A DNA stretch of 11,452 nucleotides from an uncultured Nitrospinaceae bacterium. GTDB lineage: Bacteria > Nitrospinota > Nitrospinia > Nitrospinales > VA-1. Positions 1 through 7,347 of this stretch are shown in pieces. Below the pieces are notes generated by a model that was given only the letters and a program-made list of their open reading frames with translations, ran no database searches and was not told where the DNA came from. Location of the stretch: positions 1-11,452 of the forward strand of contig CAJWLY010000029.1 of assembly GCA_913043155.1 (NCBI GenBank). The letters are read 5' to 3'. Position 1 is the stretch's first letter, and each line of letters begins with the position of its first letter. The position numbers and the translations under genes are program-made.

Positions 1-1383
1 TCGGTCGGACTTCGTTCCCAGGTTCAAGCCGCGTTTGGTCCAAGCCGTGGCCAGACGGACTTCGCCCTTCATGTAATGGACCCAGCCCAGTTGAATATAG
101 GCGGTCAAGGATTCAGGTTTCCGTTCGATGAGATAACGGTACTCGGTCACTGCTCGATTGAGATCGTCCATCCGGTAGTACGCTTCGGCCAGCGCCTCCA
201 CCACCTCGGTGTTTTGAGGAAAACGCGACTTGGTTCTATTTAAGTTTTCTGCGGCCAGTGCGAACTGGCCCAAGTGGATGTAGCTCTTTCCCATGGTGAT
301 AAAGGGGGTTGGGTTGCTGGGATCGATCTTGCTCAGTTGTTTTAAATGCAAGAGTGCGCTTATGGTTTTATTTTGGGATAGATAAAGACGTGCCAGTTGC
401 CGGTGTGCCGCGACAAATGAAGGCTCGATCTGCGCTACCTGCAAAAATGCCTCGATGGCTTTGTCTGGATTCGCAAGATCCACATAGGTTAGGCCGAGGT
501 TGAACAACGTGGGTACGCTGTTCGGGTCGGCCTTCAAGGCTTGTTGATAATAACGGACGGCCAGTGCGTGCTGCCCAGTCTCTCCATAGATGTTTGCCAG
601 GTTGTTGTTTGCTTCGATTGAGGAAGGGTTGGTCTCCGCCGACAGTGCCAGGTAAAAGACGGCCTTTTCCGGACGCGAGTTTCTGTAATGAACCATGCCT
701 ACGTTGGAAAGATAAGCGCCCAGCGTCTGCCTTTTATTTAAGTTTTGTGTGAAAAATGAAGTTCCTGGATCAAATTTCACCCCGAACCGGTTCTCATAAA
801 AAGAATCGGGAAAGGTGACGCCCGACTCCGTGGCTTCAATATTGATGCGAGCGTTTTCGGTTTCGTAACGGACGAAGAAATGGTTAGGTAGACCCACGCC
901 ATGAAGCGGGAGATTCAGCCGGTCCCCCACAATCAGGTACAACAGCGACAGGTTCATGCAATACCCACGCTTGGATTTCAACATACCGTGTAAAAATAAC
1001 TCGTCGGGATTGAGTGGAATCCCCTGCGCATCGACTTGGTCGGTATACTGATATCCTCCTTCGCGGTGGATGGCTTCTCGGAGCGCCTCGACAGTTTCTT
1101 TGGCGGAACTGCTTGGACTCAGTCGCTTCCTCACCGATTCTGTGATCCGGGCGAGTTCAGTGCGTAAGGGGACTTCGTTTAGGGATGGGTTCCAATCCTG
1201 AGAAATAAGAAGCAGGGCGCTGGTCAGGTCGATGGACTCGGCTTGTTCCGATAATATTGCTCGCAGCCGGTTTTCGATGGAATCGCTGGATGCGACGCCA
1301 GCAAAACCAGAGCCCGTTAAGATGGTTCCAAGTAGAAAGACCCATCCCAGCCACCGTAAAAAAAACAACCGGGAATTTTTCAT
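1..1383 (-). CDS. SirB1-type transglutaminase-like domain protein with TPR repeats (3' end off the window)
   Basis: The minus-strand frame is open from an ATG at 1383 to the window edge (461 codons, no stop), so the C-terminus is missing. Residues 1-29 form a basic then hydrophobic segment, a likely signal peptide or anchor, so the mature protein probably lies in the periplasm. Residues about 95-215 resemble the SirB1/Transglut_core2 fold: KRGYCMNLSLLYL (Cys142), then GVGLPNHFFVR (His168) and NIEA (Glu183) give a plausible Cys-His-acid set. From about 223 on there are roughly seven TPR units of 34 residues, such as the one reading NNLANIYGETGQHALAVRYY. AAGG at 1388-1391 is a close-set ribosome-binding site; an in-frame GTG at 1398 is a less likely start. 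The gene lies 120 bases downstream of the BatA-like gene on the same strand. The fold assignment is fairly firm; whether it is a protease, a transglutaminase or a scaffold cannot be told. Confidence 0.88.
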   Translation of the reverse strand, partial: MKNSRLFFLRWLGWVFLLGTILTGSGFAGVASSDSIENRLRAILSEQAESIDLTSALLLISQDWNPSLNEVPLRTELARITESVRKRLSPSSSAKETVEALREAIHREGGYQYTDQVDAQGIPLNPDELFLHGMLKSKRGYCMNLSLLYLIVGDRLNLPLHGVGLPNHFFVRYETENARINIEATESGVTFPDSFYENRFGVKFDPGTSFFTQNLNKRQTLGAYLSNVGMVHYRNSRPEKAVFYLALSAETNPSSIEANNNLANIYGETGQHALAVRYYQQALKADPNSVPTLFNLGLTYVDLANPDKAIEAFLQVAQIEPSFVAAHRQLARLYLSQNKTISALLHLKQLSKIDPSNPTPFITMGKSYIHLGQFALAAENLNRTKSRFPQNTEVVEALAEAYYRMDDLNRAVTEYRYLIERKPESLTAYIQLGWVHYMKGEVRLATAWTKRGLNLGTKSDR

Positions 1384-1393
1384 AACACCTTGT

Positions 1394-1410
1394 TTCACAA
1401 CAAATGTGAA
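1394..1410. repeat. Small inverted repeat in the leader of the transglutaminase-TPR gene
   Basis: TTCACA (1394-1399) and TGTGAA (1405-1410) are perfect inverted copies separated by 5 bases. They lie 11-27 bases upstream of the ATG at 1383, beside its ribosome-binding site. They could form a small hairpin in the leader mRNA or be an operator. The arms point the opposite way from a CRP site (TGTGA-N6-TCACA), so CRP is not suggested. A 6-bp repeat could be chance. Confidence 0.3.
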
Positions 1411-1445
1411 TTGAAGGAAAGTATTTGAACCCTAAGAATAAATTT

Positions 1446-1454
1446 ATTATATCA
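1446..1454 (-). promoter_or_regulatory. Candidate extended -10 promoter for the transglutaminase-TPR gene
   Basis: Read on the minus strand, this is TGATATAAT: a perfect TATAAT preceded by the TGn of an extended -10 element, about 60 bases upstream of the ATG at 1383. No good -35 hexamer lies 16-18 bases further upstream, which extended -10 promoters tolerate. It would let the third gene be transcribed separately from the two genes before it. I see no terminator hairpin with a T-run in the gap, so read-through is also possible. Confidence 0.45.
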
Positions 1455-1503
1455 AATGAACTAGGCTGATCCCTGTGTTTTTAGAGAGGGCGATTGGTGT
1501 GGT

Positions 1504-3648
1504 TTATTCTTTCCTGATCAACCACCCCTCGAGCAGGAGCATTGAACCGACCAACAGCAGGAATGGTGTGGACAGGGGAAGTCCTTCTTCAGGATGCGCT
1601 GATTCCCGATGTTGGTACCCGGTGGAAAAAGTGACAGTCATTTCGGAAAGGAGATTTCTGATTTCCTTGTCCGATATTTTATCAGAGATAGATTCCCGTG
1701 GATCGATATTGACGGTGAAAGCTCCTGCCGGTTCTGTTCCTGACGGTAATTTGGGGATGGTTTGGGATTCGCTGTTTCCGTTGGACGCAGAATCTCCACG
1801 GCGCAGTGTGTACACTCCCGGGCGAAAGGTATCGTCGAAGGTGACTTTTTCTCCCCTTGATCGAAGACGTAAGATTTTTCCTCCCGGCGACTCAATATAG
1901 ATTGAGGAGCCCGTTGCCGGTTCCTTCCAGACGAACGGTTCTCCTACAAGCAACTCCTGCTGCGTGAGATTGTCTAATTTGCGTGCCGAGTATTTGACCC
2001 AGCGCTGGACCCAGGGGAGAAACGTAGGTTGGATGGCGAAATCACTCCAGTCGCGGTCGATACTGGAAACAAACAAAATAACTTTTCCCTTGCCGGATTT
2101 CGATTCGATTAAGGCGGGAGCCTGGTTTAGAAACCACATGGGTATGGTGAACTCTGCGTTCTCCTTCGGTTCTACGCTATACATGGAATTGAAACGGATG
2201 CTCTTCATTTCCTCAAGTGTTCGGCCTTTGAAAGCTTGTAAAACTCGGTGTTGGCTGGGCTTGATCAACAGGCGGAACGGTTCGTCCTGCTGGGTTATTT
2301 GATGTATTGATTTTAGGGTGACCGGTAGCAGACGACCCAGTTTTTCATTATAGAATTTCGGATCTACTTGGTCCCCCAGCGTGATGATCAACGCCCCCCC
2401 GTGCATGACAAATTTTTCAAGTTCGCGTTCATAGCCAAAGGGAAGGTCACGCGCGTTGCAGATGACAACCACGGAGTAGTCGAAAAGATTGCGCATGGGA
2501 AGCTCGGCCAGCGTGGAAACTGTAGGATCGATGTTGGATGTGGAAACGGAAAACGGATTCAACGCACGTTCCAAGTAAAACGTTTCGCTCAGGTGCTCGA
2601 CTGTTTTCGGATCGCCGTCGACGATAAGTACCTTGATCGACTGGTTTGGCTGATAGTGGAAGAACCGGTGGTTGTCCTGTGCCAGCAGGTCGTCTTCAAT
2701 ACGGATTTCTCCGGTTAAGGGAGTGTTGGCCTGCAGGGGGAAGGAAAATTCTTTTTCTCCGGTGGATTTTGCAAGAAGGTCAAGCACTCCCGAGGTTTGT
2801 TTTTTGTCTCTAATCCAAAGCGAGGCCTTGAGTTTATTGATTGGCTTTGTCGGGGACAGGTTGATCGCCCGCATTTCGACCCGAATAACCCGGCTGTTGC
2901 TGAGAAAGTCTTGGTGTGCCTCTACATGTTCCACTGCTGCTAAGTTGATTCCACTTTGCATCCCAGAAAAATCGATGATTTCTACCGGATATCGCGTTCC
3001 TTCCTCTATGGAAGAGAAATTGTCTTCGTTCCATCCGTTTTTATCTCGATCGGTGAGAATGAAGATGCGTTTATCCCTTTGGGGCGCGGTTTCGAGAAGC
3101 TGCAAGGCCTCGGTGAAGGCCTGGCCGATCTGCGTGGTCCGGGCGGAGGGTTGAGTGAATTTTAAAATTTTTTTCGCACGGCCCGGGTCGTCTGTCCAGC
3201 CCTGAAAGACCCGGCCCGGTGCCGAACCGAGGACCACGCTGTACACGCTATCGGCGGGCAGGGATTGGGTCAGGTCTAGTACAGCTTCGACAGCACTGTC
3301 GTAAAACGTCTTTTGGCCAGTTCTGGTTCCCATACTGTAGGAATCATCGAGGATAATAACGCTGGCCGAGGGGGTGTCAGGAAGGAAATTCCCTGGACCC
3401 CCAAATGAAAAAATGGGATTCGCTAAAGCCAAGCTAAGCAGGATGATTCCCAGGCACCGGATAAGCAACAGCAGGCGTCGGTTTGGCGCCGATCGTTTGA
3501 TCGATCGCTTCTGAGATTGAAACAACAGGTGCACCGCCGAAAACAAAAGGTGCTTCTGCTGACGGCGGGTCAACAGGTGGATCAGGATGGGAACTGCGAC
3601 TCCCAAGAGCCCGAACAGATAAAGAGGAGATATAAAGTTGAGATTCAT
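1504..3648 (-). CDS. BatA-like membrane protein with von Willebrand factor A domain
   Basis: A 714-residue protein. The N-terminus matches the BatA N-terminal (aerotolerance regulator) module: hydrophobic helices at about 6-26 and 58-78 separated by a basic loop containing LLTRRQQKHLLFSAVHLL. A VWA domain follows (about 95-230) with all metal-site (MIDAS) elements: DDSYS at 101-105, Thr171/172 and the LTD at 198-200. Residues about 335-440 look like the class I glutamine-amidotransferase-like fold often found in these proteins (KVLIVDGDP, then FVMHGGALIITLGD), with no sign of amidotransferase activity. A last hydrophobic helix (about 691-711) ends in a basic tail. The middle is probably periplasmic. 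The start is 7 bases after the DUF58 stop codon with only a weak ribosome-binding site, suggesting translational coupling. Family members are linked to envelope stress and to assembly of partner proteins, but the molecular role is unsettled. Confidence 0.9.
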   Translation of the reverse strand: MNLNFISPLYLFGLLGVAVPILIHLLTRRQQKHLLFSAVHLLFQSQKRSIKRSAPNRRLLLLIRCLGIILLSLALANPIFSFGGPGNFLPDTPSASVIILDDSYSMGTRTGQKTFYDSAVEAVLDLTQSLPADSVYSVVLGSAPGRVFQGWTDDPGRAKKILKFTQPSARTTQIGQAFTEALQLLETAPQRDKRIFILTDRDKNGWNEDNFSSIEEGTRYPVEIIDFSGMQSGINLAAVEHVEAHQDFLSNSRVIRVEMRAINLSPTKPINKLKASLWIRDKKQTSGVLDLLAKSTGEKEFSFPLQANTPLTGEIRIEDDLLAQDNHRFFHYQPNQSIKVLIVDGDPKTVEHLSETFYLERALNPFSVSTSNIDPTVSTLAELPMRNLFDYSVVVICNARDLPFGYERELEKFVMHGGALIITLGDQVDPKFYNEKLGRLLPVTLKSIHQITQQDEPFRLLIKPSQHRVLQAFKGRTLEEMKSIRFNSMYSVEPKENAEFTIPMWFLNQAPALIESKSGKGKVILFVSSIDRDWSDFAIQPTFLPWVQRWVKYSARKLDNLTQQELLVGEPFVWKEPATGSSIYIESPGGKILRLRSRGEKVTFDDTFRPGVYTLRRGDSASNGNSESQTIPKLPSGTEPAGAFTVNIDPRESISDKISDKEIRNLLSEMTVTFSTGYQHRESAHPEEGLPLSTPFLLLVGSMLLLEGWLIRKE

Positions 3649-3655
3649 CGCAGGT

Positions 3656-4567
3656 TCAGGTTTTGCCTAGGCTTTTTCGCCGTAAAAGATAATAATTTAA
3701 CCCTTGTTCCAGTGGGATGGACGTATCGAGAAAAATATAATCAACTCCCAAACTGGAACAGTAGGACCGGTAAAACTGGATCTGGTTCTGAATCTCTCTC
3801 CGATAGGTTTCGCGCACATCAGCGGGGTCAAGCCCGACGGATAGATCGTCTTCCAGCGACTCGAAAACAATATCTCCTTCAAAAGGAAGGGATACTTCAT
3901 CCGGGTCAAGAATGTGAAACAAAATCACCTCGAGCCCACGCGAAACAAGAAGTTTTAGGTTCTTTTCGATATCCGAATCCCGGGTCAGGAAGTCGGAGAC
4001 GAGGATCAGGATGCTCCGCCTTGGTAATCGTTCAATCACATCCTTAATCACCTCGTTGAGCTGCGTGACTCCGCTTGGTACTAGCGTTTCTAGTCCGTGG
4101 AGGATGTGTTGGAAATGGGTCGGTTTGGAACGTGGAGGAATATGACTCGTGATATGGTCGTTGAACGCGGCTAGCCCCACCGCGTCGTACTGTTTCAGGA
4201 ACAGGTAGGATAGGGCGGCAACAAGAGTGCGCGCATAGTCCATTTTGAGCTGTCCCTGAGGATCCGGTGACTTGTAGGCCATGGAGCCGCTTGCATCAAG
4301 GAGGATCGTGACTTTCAGGTTAGTGGACTGCTCGAATTGTTTGATGTGATACTTGTCGGTTTTGCCGGCGACCTTCCAGTCGATGTGCTTGATTTCATCG
4401 CCGGGAGTATAATCTTTATATTCGGCAAACTCGACGCTGGAACCCTTGTGACGGCTACGGTGCTGGCCCGAGAGCAAGCCGTCCACCAGGTTCATCGCGC
4501 GAATATTCAGCGAAGCAACCCGGGAAAGGACTTCCGCGTCATAATTGAATTTCGTTTTTTCAGACAT
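3656..4567 (-). CDS. DUF58 domain protein (VWA-like)
   Basis: A 303-residue soluble protein without signal peptide or membrane helix, so probably cytoplasmic. The DUF58 signature is clear: HRSRHKGSSVEFAEYKDY (about 36-53), then TPGDEIKHIDWKVAGKT (54-70). The VWA-like fold follows with a complete metal site: DASGS at 91-95, Thr168 (SGVTQL) and Asp192 (LVSDF). Length is normal for the family. DUF58 proteins are usually encoded beside a MoxR AAA+ ATPase and act with it and with VWA membrane proteins; here the BatA-like gene follows 7 bases downstream but no MoxR gene is adjacent. The ATG at 4567 is preceded by AGGTGGGG, a good ribosome-binding site. The family call is sure; the biological role is not. 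Confidence 0.93.
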   Translation of the reverse strand: MSEKTKFNYDAEVLSRVASLNIRAMNLVDGLLSGQHRSRHKGSSVEFAEYKDYTPGDEIKHIDWKVAGKTDKYHIKQFEQSTNLKVTILLDASGSMAYKSPDPQGQLKMDYARTLVAALSYLFLKQYDAVGLAAFNDHITSHIPPRSKPTHFQHILHGLETLVPSGVTQLNEVIKDVIERLPRRSILILVSDFLTRDSDIEKNLKLLVSRGLEVILFHILDPDEVSLPFEGDIVFESLEDDLSVGLDPADVRETYRREIQNQIQFYRSYCSSLGVDYIFLDTSIPLEQGLNYYLLRRKSLGKT

Positions 4568-4577
4568 CGCACATTCC

Positions 4578-4596
4578 CCACCTCAATATTAGGTGG
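4578..4596. repeat. Inverted repeat over the DUF58 ribosome-binding site and -10
   Basis: CCACCT (4578-4583) and AGGTGG (4591-4596) are perfect inverted copies with a 7-base AT-rich loop (caatatt). On the minus strand the downstream arm is the AGGTGG that forms the core of the DUF58 ribosome-binding site, and the loop overlaps the candidate -10 hexamer. It could be an operator, or, if transcription starts upstream of it, an RNA hairpin that hides the ribosome-binding site. Confidence 0.4.
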
Positions 4597-4614
4597 ACCG
4601 ATACCCTTTGGCAA
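4586..4614 (-). promoter_or_regulatory. Candidate promoter for the DUF58-BatA-like operon
   Basis: Read on the minus strand: TTGCCA (4614-4609), a 17-base spacer, then TAATAT (4591-4586). The -35 matches the sigma-70 consensus at five of six positions and the -10 at four of six. Transcription would begin near 4579, leaving a very short leader of about 12 bases that would cut into the ribosome-binding site, so the true start may lie elsewhere in 4568-4733. Confidence 0.35.
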
Positions 4615-4657
4615 TTCAAAAAGAGAGCTCGAGCAGACCCCAGTTCTTCGGTTCCGA

Positions 4658-4685
4658 TTGACATCCCGGTAAGGGCTTATACAAT
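4658..4685 (+). promoter_or_regulatory. Sigma-70-type promoter for the aminopeptidase-LRR unit
   Basis: A perfect TTGACA (4658-4663), a 16-base spacer, then TACAAT (4680-4685, five of six). Transcription would start near 4692 and give a leader of about 42 bases before the ATG at 4734. This is the best promoter match in the window and points towards the M1 aminopeptidase gene. The leader shows no clear Shine-Dalgarno sequence. Confidence 0.6.
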
Positions 4686-4733
4686 GAGAAGTATTCACAA
4701 AATTGAATCATTGACTCCGGTCCAGTTATTTTT

Positions 4734-7343
4734 ATGAGTTATACCCGGTATTGCAAATGTCATTTTCACGAAGGTGAGTCGGAACACTGGGGCCTGTTCG
4801 ACCGGAAAGCGTTCGCGCATCGAGGGGCCAAGCCCCACTACACCCCGAACACCCTGCTTCAGCCCGAACACTTAACCCTAGAGCTTCATTTTGACTGGGT
4901 AGAGGAGCGTGTCTGGGGGTCAACCATATACGACTTGGTCGTTAAAGGCCACGACGTGGATGAGATCGCGTTCGATGCCGTGAATCTCGACGTTTCACGT
5001 GTATTGGTTGGCAGGAAATTGGCCGACTTCGAGAACACCGGAAAACGGGTGGTTCTCCATCTGGGGAAAAAAGTCAAGCTTGGGGGTCGGGTTCGCGTAA
5101 CGCTGTTTCATTCTGTGACGCGTCCGGTTGCGGGTATTTACTTTACCAAGCCGGACAACCATCACGCCGGCCGATTTAAAACTGTCTGGACCCAGGGGCA
5201 GGATGAGGACTCGCAGTATTATTTCCCCTGCTTCGACAAGCCCAACTTCAAGCAGACGACGGAAGTTCTTCTGCATTTGCCCGCGGGGATGTTCGGCCTG
5301 TCCAACGGACGTCTGGTTAAAAAGAAGACCACCTCCGCTGAATCGTTCTTTCATTATAAAATGGAGCTCCCGTACTCCACTTACTTGCTTTCCATCGTTG
5401 CTGGTGAGTTCGTCGAGCACAAGGAAAAAGTGGGAGGCGTTGATATCAAATGGTACGTCCAAAAGGGGCGCGAGCGGGAAGGGAAAAACGCGTTCAAGAA
5501 TACCGGGAAGATCATCAAATTTTTCTCTGACTATACTGGGTTTACGTATCCCTACAAGCATTACACACAGATTGCGGTACCGGAGTTCATCTTCGGAGGA
5601 ATGGAGAATTTCACCGTCACAACCCAAACCGATCTTACCCTGCATGACGACCGTGCCGCTTTGGATGGTGATTCCAACGGACTGGTGGCGCATGAAGCGG
5701 CACATACCTGGTTTGGTAACGTCGTCACTGCAAAAAACTGGTCTCACGCCTGGCTGCATGAATCATTCGCTACTTACTTCGACGCTCTCTACACCCGTGA
5801 GTTGAAAGGGGAAGCTGAGTTTCGCTACCAACTTCTTAGTGATGCCGAAACTTATTTCAGCGAAGACCATGTCTACCGACGTCCTATTGTCACTCACGTA
5901 TATAAGGAACCCATCGACCTGTTTGATGCTCATCTCTATCCCGGCGGTGCGGTGCGGTTGCACCACCTGAAGTCCATTGTCGGGGAGGAGCAGTTTCGCG
6001 AAGCGCTGAAAATCTTTCTAAACCGGTACCGGTTTGGTGTCGTGGAAACGGTGGACTTCATTCGTTGCCTGGAAGAAGTGACCGGACGCAACTTCGACGA
6101 ATGGCTCGAACAATGGATTTACCGGGGCGGGTACCCACAGTTGGAAGTGACCTTCTCCTGGGATTCAAAGCATAAGCTCGCTACCGTGGGGGTTACGCAA
6201 ACCCAGAAAGCGGAAAAGAAGGGCGAGGAACTTTTATTCAAGCTTCCATTTACCGTTATGTTTTACTATAGCCGTGGCGAAGAGCGGTTTCCCATTACGG
6301 TCAAATCTGATCAGGAAAAATTCTGTTTTCGCTTGAAGGGCAAACCTTTATTTTTCCGTCTTGACCCTGACTATGAATGTCCCTGTAAGAAGATTGAGGT
6401 GGACATTTCGCGTCCCATGTTGCATGAGCAATTGAAGCGCGACCCGGACCCCATCGGGCGGATTGAGGCGGCGGCCGCGCTGACAAAAAAAACTTCGGCC
6501 AGTGATGTTCGGGTTTTGAGTGAGCGCCTGCGCAAGGAAAAAGATTGGGGAGTTGCGGTTCGCATTGCCAAAGCGCTTGGAAAGATAGGTAGTGACGCAG
6601 CCCGGAGCGCACTCATTAACGGACTGAAAACAAAAGACCCGAAAATCCGGCGCGGGGTAGTGAACGCATTGGGAAATTTTCCCGGTGACGAAAAAGTGGC
6701 ACGGGCCATCCGGCGGATCGCGGAGCGCGATGCTTCTTACCGGGTCGAGGCGGAGGCCCTACAGGCACTGGGAAAGGTAAAAGACAAGGATTCGTTCGCT
6801 TTCCTCGAAAGCTCAATTGGCCGTCCGTCGCACAACGCTCTGGCGCAGACCGCAATCTACAACGCCCTGGCCGAATTAGAGGACGACGCGTCGTGGGATT
6901 ATCTGGTGCGTGGTGCCGAGTACGGAGCGCACAGGAATAGCCGTCAGGCAGCCATGCGTGCTCTGGCGAAACTTGCCTATCGGTATCCGCACCGGAAAGG
7001 GGAGGTGATCGACCACCTCAAGCGGTACGCCCGCGAAAAACGCGGCACTTCTGCGGCAGTGTTCCGTGGTAAACTGGGAGCGATCTCTGCCATGAAACAA
7101 TTGGAGGACCTCGCTGTAATCCCTGTTCTCCGACAGATCGTCGATAACGAAACGGATGGAAGGCTCCAGCGGCGAGCCGATGAGACGATCACCTATCTCC
7201 GGGAGTCCGCCAAAAAACCGAAAGAGATGAAGGATATCCGGTCTGAACTCGACGACGTTGTTAGGGAAAATAAATCACTGCGCGAACGGATTGATATGAT
7301 GGAAAAGAAACAGGAAGCTACAACCCGAAAGAAAAAAGGCTGA
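4734..7343 (+). CDS. M1 family zinc aminopeptidase with C-terminal HEAT repeats and coiled coil
   Basis: An 869-residue metallopeptidase predicted to remove N-terminal amino acids from peptides. Catalytic elements are complete: GGMEN at 288-292 (the exopeptidase GAMEN motif), HEAAH at 320-324 and Glu343 (HExxH-x18-E; zinc ligands His320, His324, Glu343; base Glu321), and Tyr402 as the expected transition-state tyrosine. TQGQDEDSQYYFPCFDKP (about 153-170) is typical of the N-terminal beta domain. There is no signal peptide, so the enzyme is probably cytoplasmic. From about 570 to 825 come short alpha-helical HEAT-like repeats (for example VRIAKALGKIGSDAARSALI), then a charged coiled coil at about 829-865 ending in lysines. 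The N-terminus carries C7, C9, H10 and H12, and a CPC lies at 549-551. No ATG or GTG lies between the upstream in-frame stop (4704-4706) and 4734, so this start is favoured despite the poor ribosome-binding site. An LRR gene follows after 4 bases. Confidence 0.95.
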   Translation: MSYTRYCKCHFHEGESEHWGLFDRKAFAHRGAKPHYTPNTLLQPEHLTLELHFDWVEERVWGSTIYDLVVKGHDVDEIAFDAVNLDVSRVLVGRKLADFENTGKRVVLHLGKKVKLGGRVRVTLFHSVTRPVAGIYFTKPDNHHAGRFKTVWTQGQDEDSQYYFPCFDKPNFKQTTEVLLHLPAGMFGLSNGRLVKKKTTSAESFFHYKMELPYSTYLLSIVAGEFVEHKEKVGGVDIKWYVQKGREREGKNAFKNTGKIIKFFSDYTGFTYPYKHYTQIAVPEFIFGGMENFTVTTQTDLTLHDDRAALDGDSNGLVAHEAAHTWFGNVVTAKNWSHAWLHESFATYFDALYTRELKGEAEFRYQLLSDAETYFSEDHVYRRPIVTHVYKEPIDLFDAHLYPGGAVRLHHLKSIVGEEQFREALKIFLNRYRFGVVETVDFIRCLEEVTGRNFDEWLEQWIYRGGYPQLEVTFSWDSKHKLATVGVTQTQKAEKKGEELLFKLPFTVMFYYSRGEERFPITVKSDQEKFCFRLKGKPLFFRLDPDYECPCKKIEVDISRPMLHEQLKRDPDPIGRIEAAAALTKKTSASDVRVLSERLRKEKDWGVAVRIAKALGKIGSDAARSALINGLKTKDPKIRRGVVNALGNFPGDEKVARAIRRIAERDASYRVEAEALQALGKVKDKDSFAFLESSIGRPSHNALAQTAIYNALAELEDDASWDYLVRGAEYGAHRNSRQAAMRALAKLAYRYPHRKGEVIDHLKRYAREKRGTSAAVFRGKLGAISAMKQLEDLAVIPVLRQIVDNETDGRLQRRADETITYLRESAKKPKEMKDIRSELDDVVRENKSLRERIDMMEKKQEATTRKKKG

Positions 7344-7347
7344 TCAC

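Noticed and set aside
238..750. Repeated AATTTAAGTTTT-like words near 238 and 735
   Set aside because: Both lie within the TPR gene and encode similar NLN-containing peptides; only two copies with no further symmetry, so probably coincidence.
1394..1410. CRP-type binding site
   Set aside because: The half-sites are inverted relative to the TGTGA-N6-TCACA arrangement and the spacing is wrong.
3517..4047. A 176-codon plus-strand frame
   Set aside because: It is antisense to the DUF58 and BatA-like genes across their junction and has no recognisable domain.
4995..5759. A 254-codon open frame on the minus strand
   Set aside because: It lies fully antisense to the conserved catalytic part of the M1 aminopeptidase, matches no family I recognise and looks like a shadow of its codon pattern.
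5128..5805. A 225-codon plus-strand frame inside the aminopeptidase gene
   Set aside because: It overlaps the GGMEN and HEAAH region in another frame. Its Ser/Arg/Pro/Thr-rich product is typical of an out-of-frame translation.
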